From Sporothrix humicola (Eukaryota > Ascomycota > Sordariomycetes > Ophiostomatales > Ophiostomataceae): a stretch of 64,000 bases of DNA. Positions 33,765 to 43,068 of the stretch are shown piece after piece (position 1 is the stretch's first letter; every line of letters begins with the position of its first letter). The stretch is from NCBI GenBank assembly GCA_021396245.1, contig WNYE01000074.1, positions 62,001 to 126,000 of the forward strand, in the 5' to 3' direction. A program made the position numbers and the translations under genes. The notes beneath the pieces are model-generated. The model was not told the origin of the DNA and ran no database searches. It saw only the letters and a program-made list of their open reading frames with translations.

Positions 33765-34419
33765 TTACCCCGTCACGGTAAAGTAGTTCCCCGCCACCGG
33801 CGCCCCCAGCTGCGCCGCCGTCACAAAGTCGGCGAGCTTGAAGCCCATCCTGCTTTTGACGACAGACGCTTGAGTTGATGGCACCGCAAAGCCTGCCGGC
33901 TGCACAAAGAGCACCTCTACATAGTGGTGCGGGTGCGCCGGGTTCTCTTTGGGCGGAGCGGGGCCCATGTACGACGCCGGGCCGGTGGCGGTCGATGTCA
34001 GAGTCGTGCCGCCGCCCGAGCCGACCTTGAAGTCGGTAATCATGGCATGCAGTAGCGTGTTGCGGGAGCTCCCCGAAGGGACATCGAGGTCTGTCTGTTA
34101 GAGGGCGTTCTTTCAATTGTTGGTAGAGCACTTGGGAGACCCACCGATCATCACAAACAGGTACGTCTCGGTGGTGTTGGCGCCGGCGAAGGCAATCGTC
34201 GGGAGTTTGGCGGTGTCTACACACGTTAGTAGGAGGACGAGAAAGATCTGTACGTGGGAACTTGCCCTCTTTGGCCAGGCTGGTGCCGGCGGGCGAGACG
34301 ACCTTGCTGCCAAAATTCACGTCAAGATGCGTGGCGACGCTCGGCGTGAAGCCATCGGGCGTCTGGGCGGCCGCGAGGCCGGCGAAGGCCGCGCAAAGGG
34401 TAACTATAGCGGATCTCAT
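33765..34419 (-). CDS. Secreted PEBP (phosphatidylethanolamine-binding) family protein
   Basis: There are three exons: 34419-34266, 34216-34145 and 34090-33765. Intron 1 (34217-34265, 49 bp) has a GC donor (GCAAGT) with a CTAAC branch and TAG end. Intron 2 (34091-34144, 54 bp) is GTGGGT...ACAG. Both are phase 1, and the join gives 183 residues. A signal peptide (MRSAIVTLCAAFAGLAAAQ) precedes a PEBP core: YLFVMIDLDVPSGSSR matches the family D-P-D-x-P motif region, and LLHAMITDF corresponds to the H-W region. GPAPPKENPAHPHHYVEVLF is the GPxPP-x-H-RY-like segment. PEBPs bind phospholipids or inhibit proteases and kinases; secreted fungal forms are poorly characterised. The GC donor is why a plain GT/AG reading fails. 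Confidence 0.85.
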
Positions 34420-35438
34420 TTTCACGATATCTGATTGTCGATGAGGTGGATTGTCAAGTTGGTGATGCTGTCCAGAGGACTCGCCGTTGAATCGAAATAT
34501 CAACAGAATCAACAGAGCGAGCGGAGGCGCAATCTACACCGGCTCAAGTGAGACGGCAAAAGGCGACATTTGACGACGTTCCTTTCCCCAGATTGCCATA
34601 TTGGGTATTGTCCGGCTCGGCAGTGCAAACGACATTACTCTGTAAATTAACCTTGTTCACCTTGGTTGACAAGTTTCTTCAGTCTGCCTATTATTAGAAT
34701 GACAGCATGAAAAGCAAACGGTCAAATTTCAAAGAAGTAGACAAACATGTTTCCAAATATCCCAACTTATTAAACATTGAGCTATGAATGGCTTCTTGGA
34801 TTTTAGCGATCCAGTTGTCACCAGCTTTTGGAATCACAGTCATTCCACCCTGCATTATTTAATCCTTTGTTTTTTAAAGTAACCTTTTTATTTTGTTTAA
34901 TTTTACTTTCTTCTTCTCTTCTTCGTTTTCTTTCTATTTTATTTTACTTGAAGTTCTTAAGTATTCACAGAGCCATATGTTTTTTGACAACGTTTAATGC
35001 TTTCTTTCTTGTGAATGTTCGTGATATTGAAACGACCTTGCAAAATATTTAATCATTCCATTGCACGAATGTAGCGGAATGATTGGATGTTGACTTCTAT
35101 TCAGCTAAACTGTGCAATTAGCAATATACACATAATTATTTGCGGAGCCATTCTTTATGCACGATATCTGCTTAGTCATATTATGACTTCAACAACACCA
35201 CAACATGCTAACGGCGCTCCCTTCCATTATTCGCACAGGAACAAATCCACATTCCCTCACTGGGGGCCAGACATAAAAAATAGGGAGCATTGCACTGTCT
35301 TATTTCTGGGCATTTGCTTGCATTTCTCTTTTTAACAATCATTGCCTTTTTATCGTAAATTTCAAACAACACATTTGTATTACTTATTATTTCTGTCATC
35401 CTCTTTTTCCCCTGTCCCAAACGCTGAAGTCCCCTACA
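34420..35438. other. Intergenic, AT-rich from about 34840
   Basis: This is the shared upstream region of PEBP (minus) and the Fta2-like gene (plus). It is AT-rich with T-tracts between 34850 and 35200. No gene is seen. Confidence 0.5.
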
Positions 35439-36758
35439 ATGTACCCAGACTGGCCTGAAACGGTAGCTGATTTGGTGCCTCTGCCACTTGTTGATGGCCC
35501 AAAACTGGCTGCTTTTGACTTCCATGGACCACAACAAATCGAGTTTCTGGGGCTCCTTGGACAGGGCTCGCATGCATACGTTCTCAAAGTGAGAATACAT
35601 GAGCAGGAATATGCTTTAAAGCTAGTAAGTGACAATGTTTATCCTCTTTTTTACTCACCTTAGGCCCTGTACTAACCCGCGCACTTGTTATTGCAGTTTC
35701 GCTTTTTAGACGACTTTGACTGGTATGGTCCGGGAGATACTGGTCTCAACGATAAACGCGAGCAACTGGAACTCCTCGCCCAGTATGCTGAGCCGTTTTA
35801 CTGCGAGTGTCGAGCCTTTGGCCGGTTACATGAGTCGGGGCATGAAGACCTGGCCACTCCTTGCTACGGCTACATTCTTCTGGACGAAGAGCACGAGAAC
35901 ACATTGACCGAACGCTTTAAGCTCAAGTTCAACGGCAACATGGAAATGGCGGGCTACTACGACGACCTTCGCCCACGCTTTCCCGGCAAGCGGACAGGGA
36001 GACCGCCGCCCATTCGCGGCATCCTCAAGGGCCTGGGCACGGCAGGACTCGTCAACAACCCGCCCAATCTCACCGTCTCGGAGGCCAAGCGCATTCTGCG
36101 GGACACCATCAAGCTACAGCAATTGGGGATTATCTACCTCGATACCCGCCGAGACCAGCTCATCGACGAAAAGCTCTGCGACTTTAGTGTGTCCATTACC
36201 ACACCGCATTTCGTAACCAACCCCGAGCTCAACCCAAATCTTTCAGAAATCGAGAAAGAGCACATGGTGGAAGAAGCATTTACACTGGCAATTGGTGACT
36301 ACCTGAGTTTTGAAACATTGCTCATGGAGGCCATGGAGGAGAAGCGGCAGACGACTAAATTGTTTGACAAAGTGGCCGTGTTCCCCGGCGGAGTTCCCCG
36401 TTATCGTGCCAACCCAAGGACACGGCTGTGCAGCATCGCAGACAAGCCATTCCGTGTGTACACACTTGTTGATCCCCGCACGTACGATCATAATGGAAGG
36501 GGTGTGAAGGGTGTGCGGGACTCGAGGGTGACGCAATCAGGCGCAAAGACGGCAAAGCCAAAGACAAAAGCAAAACCCAACCGCAATCAGACAAAACAAC
36601 ACGTACACCGTGTACCGCTTTCAAAATTTACAGAGAAGTGGTACTTTGAATGCCCACTCGAGAAAGCAGTTGAGCTTCGCCGTGAACGGTCACTTCATAC
36701 AAGGCTGACTTGGGTTGTTGAAGATGATGGTTACATGTATCCGGTACGAACGGGCTAG
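35439..36758 (+). CDS. Fta2-like Sim4/CCAN kinetochore protein (kinase-like fold)
   Basis: There are two exons: 35439-35624 and 35697-36758, with a 72-bp intron (GTAAGT, ACTAAC branch, TTGCAG) at phase 0, giving 415 residues. The N-terminal part, IEFLGLLGQGSHAYVLKVRI then EYALKLF, resembles a degenerate protein-kinase N-lobe, as described for the Fta2 family (PF13095). In that family there is no full catalytic set, and the same holds here: YLDTRRDQLI stands at the catalytic-loop position without HRD, and KLCDFS stands at the DFG position. Fta2 is a subunit of the Sim4 inner-kinetochore complex in fission yeast. Many filamentous-fungal homologues are known only as hypothetical proteins, so a kinetochore role is an inference. 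The C terminus has a basic Lys-rich linker (about residues 335-365). Confidence 0.7.
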
Positions 36759-36778
36759 TAATAGATGTGTATTGTGAG

Positions 36779-36809
<31 letters not shown>
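36779..36809 (+). repeat. Poly(A) homopolymer of 31 nt
   Basis: An uninterrupted A run begins about 20 nt after the Fta2-like stop codon. The gene contains an intron, so it is not a retrocopy. The run is most simply a homopolymer in the 3' UTR. Confidence 0.9.
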
Positions 36810-36811
<2 letters not shown>

Positions 36812-37157
36812 ATCATTGGGAATACCATGAAACAATAAATGTAATAACTTGCACAAAATCATGACGAAAAGGCGGGAATTCCGACAGACAAAGACATTCA
36901 TCATTGGTGGTCAGGATCAAGCAATTGACGATCGAAGTTGAATCTGGGTAGCCCAGGAAAAATGTGCAATCCAAAAAGACGAAAAAGAAATATATTTAAT
37001 ATGATATGATAACTATCAGATGTTGCCTAAAATTCTCTCGAAACAAATTACAGCTTCTTCAACGACCCCCCTTGATCTGACCAGACGTATTGCCATGCTC
37101 AATTGGACCTCCTGGTGTCGTAATCCGCACCACATCTAGCTTGTTCTCAGACTCGTG

Positions 37158-37495
37158 TTACATGCCGTACCCGGGTGCTGTGAAATTGTCAAAGCCCTGG
37201 ATGAGGTTTGGGTAGCCAGCAAAAAGCGTAGAGACGTGGCGCATCGTCTCCACCTTGCCAACTGTGTTCTTCTGATGGCCGTTGAGGACTGACAAGAACT
37301 TGGCGTATATGTCGGGCTGGTCATGCAGGCGGTCCTGGGCCTGGTTGATGAACGACATGGCTTTCTAGTGCAAGTGTCAGTAATTTGACGGGAGCAGTCC
37401 AGACTGGCGGGCTGTTTGCATACCGACACTATCTTTGATTGTCTCGTAGACTCCTTCTTGCCCGCTTCGTTATCCTCCTTCTTTCCCCTTTTCAT
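37158..37495 (-). CDS. Small stand-alone PAH-domain (Sin3-type) protein
   Basis: There are two exons: 37495-37424 (24 codons) and 37364-37158, with a 59-bp intron (GTATGC, ACTGAC branch, CACTAG) at phase 0, giving 92 residues. Exon 1 encodes a Lys/Glu-rich basic start (MKRGKKEDNEAGKKEST). Exon 2 is a paired amphipathic helix domain: AMSFINQAQDRLHDQPDIYA then KFLSVLNGHQ, and HVSTLFAGYPNLIQGF followed by APGYG. The last block is nearly identical in pattern to the first PAH of Sin3 corepressors (VSTLF-GHPNLI-GF--FLPPGY). No HDAC-interaction region or other PAH repeat is encoded nearby, so this is not a Sin3 fragment by layout. It starts 98 nt downstream of the AAA ATPase stop on the same strand. 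It may compete for, or adapt, Sin3-binding repressors (inference). Confidence 0.8.
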
Positions 37496-37593
37496 TGTCC
37501 GCCACTGGGCTGTCTTTGTTCATCACTCACGGCACCTGCCACCCCGCCCTTCTGCTTGTTTTGCTACTATCCTCTGCAAGGCTGTTGCTGCCC

Positions 37594-40500
37594 TTAGTAG
37601 TCCCGGCTCCCGCCACGAGGCGTGCCCGTCGACGGCGGCGGGCTTTGATACGAAGAAGGGCCGGGGTCGGCAGTGCCACGGTACTTTGCTGGGAGGTCAA
37701 TGTCCTCTTGAGGCAGGCGGCCGCGGTCGGGGCTGCCTTCGCGGCCATCACGGGCGCTGCGAGAGGCACTGGGAGAAGCATCAACCGTTGGGGTGTCGTG
37801 TTCCCGGTCCCGGTCCAGGTCCCGGTCCCGGTCACGGCCCCAGTCTCGGTCTCTGTTGCCCTCTCTGTCTCGGCCACCCCTCTCTGATCGTGTAGGTGTC
37901 CGGTCCTGGTTGCGGTTGTGCACACGCTTGTCAAAGTCGCCGCTGTCACTGCCGCCACGACGCGAACGAATCGACGAAGGTGGTGCCAAGCCACGGTCAC
38001 GGTCATAGCCTCGATCACGATCGTTGCGACCATCCCGGTAGGAGCCAATGCCCCGGTCACGGTCTCTGTCATGGTCTCTGTCCCGGTCGTCGTACGGCCG
38101 ATCTCTGTCGTAACCGGCGTTTGACCGAGGAGAGTAGCCGACATCGTAGTCGTCGTTGCGCCGGCGAAAGTCCTGCACGGCACCACCACGACCTGAGCCG
38201 CCGCCATTGTAGTCACGATCACGGTCACGGCCATAGTCACGGTCCCTGTCGCGATCGTAGTCCCGGTCCCGGTCTCTATCATAGTCTCGGACACGAGCAC
38301 GGTCGTCGTATCGACCAACGGTATCGTAGCCACGGTCATCTCTCCTGCTGCGGTCATAGTCATTATCGCCACCACGACGACCGCTTTGGGGCGTCTGGGG
38401 ATACGGGCTCGGAGGACCGCCGAACCGGCGAGACGATCCTCCATTGTCTGAACGGCGCGCCAGGGCCAGTGATTCACGCTCCCGTTCCTGCTCAGGATCA
38501 CGGTCGTGGCGTTGCGAAGATCCTTTGTATTCGGCTTCCTCATTAGCAACGTGGTCGTCGGCACGGAGGCGATCGACACGTGCCAAGTACCTGTCATCGG
38601 CACCGCGAGCATCGGTCATGTACTTTTCGAATTTCAGCGTGGCGTTGGCGACTTTTTTGAACTGGTCGTCGCTCAGAACAGCTGCACCGATGTCGGGCAC
38701 GGGATGGGTACTGCCACTATTGTCTTTGTTTTCCTTCTGGCGCCTGATCCAGGCCTGGCGCTTGTCATAAAATGCTAGCGACGATGCAATCTGGAACGCG
38801 TTGCGGATCTGGCGCCCGTTCCAGCGGCCCTGCTTGTTGTCGTTGTAGTGTTTGAGGGCAAAATCCATGACCGATTCGCGGTCGACAATCAGATGGTGGG
38901 CAAGGTCGTCCCTTTCGTCATGGCGGCGGCCATAGTCGCGTTCGTTCTCGCGGGCGTCGCCATTCTCGCTGGCCCGGCTCGTGATCCCTTTGTCTTTCTC
39001 CTTCTCCTTGCCCTTCTTTTCGTCCTTACGCCGTTCTGAGGCATCGCGGTCACGCAAACGCAGCTCGCGGCGCTTGCGGTCAATCTCTTCAATGCGTTCA
39101 ATGTTCATTTGGAAAATCTGCATGGTTTGTTCACGGTTGAGCGGTGGATAGTAGAGACTCATGTGGATACGTGACTTGAAGGCCTCGTCCAGCGTACCAA
39201 CACGGTTGGTGGTCAAGAACAAGATGCCGCTGTAGTATTCGAGAACACGCAGGAACACAGAGACAAGTGCGTTGCGCTTCAGATCGTCGCGGGTGCGTTC
39301 GGCCAGGAAAATGTCGGCTTCATCGAGCAACAGGATACAGTCCCAGAGATGGGCCAGACGGAAGATCTCCTCGAGAGACCGCTCGACCTCCTTGGGTGTG
39401 AAGCCAAGATCACCACAGGTAATGACAAACAGCGGTTGTTGGTTAGACTGGGCGACGGCTTCGGCAGTAGCTGTTTTGCCAACACCAGGCACACCATGCA
39501 GCAGGATGACGAGACCTTCACCCTTGCCCTGGATCAGATCCTGGCCCAGACTAAAGTGCCGCGGACCTTTGGACTCTTTCTTGCGGAAGTGGCTGTCCAC
39601 CAGTGCCATGACCATACTTTTGTGCTGGTCGTCAATCTTGAGGTTTTCAAACACATTTGACTGCTGTTCAATCTTGGAGAGGTAGTGCACATCGAGCTGG
39701 ACAAACTTGCGGTCGCGTAGGACATACGCCATGACACGGCCTGGGAGCAGCTGTAGGTTTTCTTCGCTGAGCTCATAATCGGTGTCTGTGTTACCGGCCA
39801 TGTAGGCGACAAGGAATGGATCGGTGTCGGCGTGAGTGTTTGTTTCGATTGCATGGGCGCCATCGCGCATTTGAGTCGTCTCTATGATGCGGCGGACGAC
39901 ACGAGAGCGCTTGCTGTCAGACCACTGCGTAATAGGCACGTAGTCGTCAGCACCGGTGGTCCACTCCTCGTCCATCTGGGAGGGATCCTTAAAGGTTGGC
40001 TTCCAGCTGGGCAGAGCTTGCAGAGCGGCCTTGAAATCGACAATGACGTTACTGTCAATGTGCTCTGGATGCGTCATATGATCACCCGCGTTGTCGGTTA
40101 GAGTGTCACCGTTGGGGCTCGTGGTCAAAGTCCACCCTCGGTAGTAAAGATGGCGCGCTTGGACATAGGTCTGAAAATCTTTCCCAGCAGGTCGCAGGCG
40201 TTCAGAGCCGTGACTGTTGGTGCCCTTGCTGATAGTATTGTGGTACCGGATGGGGTAGACGGGCAGCGATTTGATTTCCCGCTCGCCCTCGTAAGGCACG
40301 ATATCAAAGCGGTACTTGACAGGGCCATAGGTGTTGCCGTCAAAGTCAATGTAGAAACACGAAATGTAGAAGCGGTGGCTCTTGTCGTACTCCTCCGGGC
40401 AGGTATCACTGATGCTGGGAGGATTCGTGTACTGGATCTTCCAGATGGGCTGGTAGACAGCTGGTGATGGTTTTGCGGTTGGGTGATTGGTCGTACCTTG

Positions 40501-41640
40501 AAGCTCGGCTTGTGTTGGCGAATAGACGACATCACCCGGATGGAACAGATACGAGAGGTCCGAGTAACGAATGCGCTGCTTCGAAGTGCCCTTGTACAAG
40601 TCGGCCAGGTGCATAATGTTCTTGTCCACGAAATCGACGTAGCACTGCAGATGCTCAATGGCCTCTTCGCTGTAGAGATACTCGTCAGGGACTTCTGCAT
40701 CGGCGTTGTCATCAGACTCGGAGCCACTGTCACTGTCAGAGCCACTGCGGCTGGACACACTGCTGACAGAGGCGGCACGCTTGCGATCCGAACTGCGGCG
40801 GCGATCCCGCCTCCGGCGGTCTCGGAACTTATCGGCCGCTTCCTTCTCGTGCTCAGACTGCTCAATGGGTGATTTTGGGTTGTCCTTCTTCTCGGCCACA
40901 GCCAATCGTAATTCTTCAAGTGCCTCCTTGACTCTCGGCTGGTAATGGATGAAAGCATGGAACGGTCGGTGGAATGTACGTACTCTATCCCACTTGATGA
41001 CCGATGTCATAATGGACCGTAGATGTGCGAGGATGTAGCTCGACTGGATACGGACCCGTTGGATCCAGATCTCGTCCGTCACAGTGCCCACGCCCTGCGT
41101 ACTTTTGATCGTGGGCACAGTACGGAGCTTCCCACCGTGCCCACCCCGTCTCAGCTTTTCCTTGAGAACTTCCTCTTTGATATTGTAACCGGCTTCGAGC
41201 ACCTCGATGGCGTACAGACTCTCCTCCTCGTTGTAGTAGTTTTTGAAGCCCTCGTAGCCCGTACGGCGGACTTTCGGGACAATTGGTGGCCGGGGCGGCT
41301 CGTCAGGGCTCTCGGTTCGCCCCTTGCGACGGCCTCCACGCCGACGGCCTCCACGGCTGCTAGCATCGTCGCTTTTGGTATCGTCGCTATCACCATCCTC
41401 GCCTTCTTCGCAGGCGTCAGGTCCTGGTAGGCCGTCGGAATTGTCTTCGACGATCTCTACGACCTCAACGACTTCGGTAGTCGCCTCGGCGTCTTCGGCG
41501 AGACCAGACTGGCTCTCGTCGGTGATCAATGCTGGAGGGGTAGACTGTTTGGAGATTGACGTTAGTCACATGGCATTTGGGACCAGAAGTTGAGATCGAA
41601 GACGGGACGGAACGCTGTTGGCTGAGACACCACTAACCAT
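37594..41640 (-). CDS. AAA ATPase with DUF7025-like region and Arg-Asp-repeat tail
   Basis: The coding frame 41544-37594 has no ATG at its start. A 93-bp intron (41545-41637, GTTAGT, CTAAC branch, AACAG) places ATG 41640-41638 alone in exon 1, giving M|STPPALITDE and 1317 residues. Order of parts: acidic and RGG-like N terminus (about 1-90); a central region with SHRFYISCFYIDFDGNTYGP typical of the DUF7025 module (about 360-430); the AAA core with Walker A GVPGVGKT (about 685-692), Walker B ILLLDEAD (about 735) and FKSRIHMSLYYP; a lid; then about 250 residues rich in alternating Arg-Asp and Gly (about 1060-1317). It belongs to a group of fungal AAA proteins of unknown function, distantly like BCS1-type ATPases. 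The RD/RGG tail resembles splicing-factor and RNA-helicase tails, so RNA association is possible (inference). Confidence 0.88.
37790..38345 (-). repeat. Arg-Asp codon repeats within the AAA ATPase tail
   Basis: Degenerate tandem CGGGAC-like hexamers encode RD dipeptides in several blocks. The repetition keeps other frames open too, which creates long spurious frames on both strands. Confidence 0.8.
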
Positions 41641-43068
41641 ATCTCCAGCGGGTCGTCCCTAGCGGGGGCGCCGGTGCTTGTTTGGCGCTGTTTTGGTGGG
41701 CTTTTAGTCGAACTTGTTCCTGAACAAGGACGACATCGACAACGAAACAAATGGAAAAGAAGCTTGGGAAAAGACTCGTGGACAGGATGGACGGGGGAAA
41801 GAAGGGAAGAGGATCACCATGAAAACAGCTCGTCGAGCTATTTATGAGATGTTCCTGGTTTTGTTGCAGTCGTGTTGGCCCCCGGCAGCTTGGGAAACGG
41901 AAAAGAGACAAAAGCAACACAAGAGAAAGCTTGGCCCACTGAAGGAGCGCGGCTGCACATCGTTCTTTCCAAAAGAAGGGCGGCGTCCGACTGATGCGAA
42001 ACAGCTGTCAGGGGGGGTCGAGAACACCCGGTGGGAAAGACGGACGAAAAATGGACGACAGGCAACCTTTGCAGAAGCTGGGGGCCAAAGAGCTGCAAAA
42101 GGCCGCAGAGAGCTGGGGCTGGAAGTAGGGAAAGTGGGATGTGTGCGCGGCTCGGGCCAATTAGTTTGGTGCTGCCAACCGCCACAGCTGCAGGGTGAGT
42201 TGCAGCGCTATCACGATGCGCATCCTTCCACCGAATATGGCTGAAGACAGGCAGGGATGTTTACCCATGTGTTTGTGATGGGCCAGTTACGACTGTTGAT
42301 GAGACGGACCCGCTGTGGTGGTTGTGTGGAGAAAATGGGCCCATTCTGCGGGCGATATGGGCAAAGATAGAAAAGAGAGAAAACGAGATTAATGAGAAGA
42401 GAGATGTAGGCAAACTGCAGGAAAGGCGTGGACAGGCTGCAGAAGATTGCAGCAAAGTGTAGAATGGTCGTGAGATGCAAAAAAGGAGCCGCAAAACGAA
42501 ACGGAAAGACGCAAAAGTGGGCGGCCGGTTGACAAATGTTTTGCCCAGTTGTCCAGGCCCGAAAGGGTAGTAGCGAGGCTATGCCATGCAGACTGAAATG
42601 AAGGAAGGCGCGGATGGCAACCTAATGGTTGGCTCTTGCTTGCTGAACCTTCCTGGAGAGACTGGGTTCGCCTATTTGGCAGGCAGGACCTGGTCACGGA
42701 AACAGAAACAGAAGGAACAACCCTCAGCCCCGCCATGCAACACAACACTCTTTCCCACCCTGCCCAAACTGGTGATTTGAGCCTCAACATCTCGCAAAGA
42801 AGGAAGGCGCGGGATGGATTTTGTTGACACAAGAAGGATGAAGTCCTTGGAAGGTATTTGGCTTTCAACTTGAAACTTGAAACATCTCTACCTCTTTATC
42901 CCCCTCTCCCACTGACCCATCTACAACGTCCCCATCCACCCATCAACCAAAGAATCGCAAGGCGGGATGTATCCTACGGAGTACGCATACTAGCTTCGAC
43001 GTGCGATTACCAAGACGAGAGGATAGTACGACAAAGACCCTGCTTACTATTTCACATTCACAATACAC
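41641..43068. other. Divergent promoter region (AAA ATPase / STAND-like gene)
   Basis: This 1.4-kb intergenic region separates two divergently transcribed genes. Frames on both strands lack motifs. The 5' leader of the AAA gene presumably extends from 41641 upward. Confidence 0.5.

Noticed and set aside
36700..36810. Fta2-like gene as a processed retrocopy because of its poly(A) tract
   Set aside because: The gene has a well-formed intron with GTAAGT, ACTAAC and TTGCAG, so it is not reverse-transcribed.
37527..38612. A 361-codon Thr/Met-rich minus-strand frame
   Set aside because: This is a second frame of the Arg-Asp hexamer repeat in the AAA ATPase tail; repeats keep several frames open.
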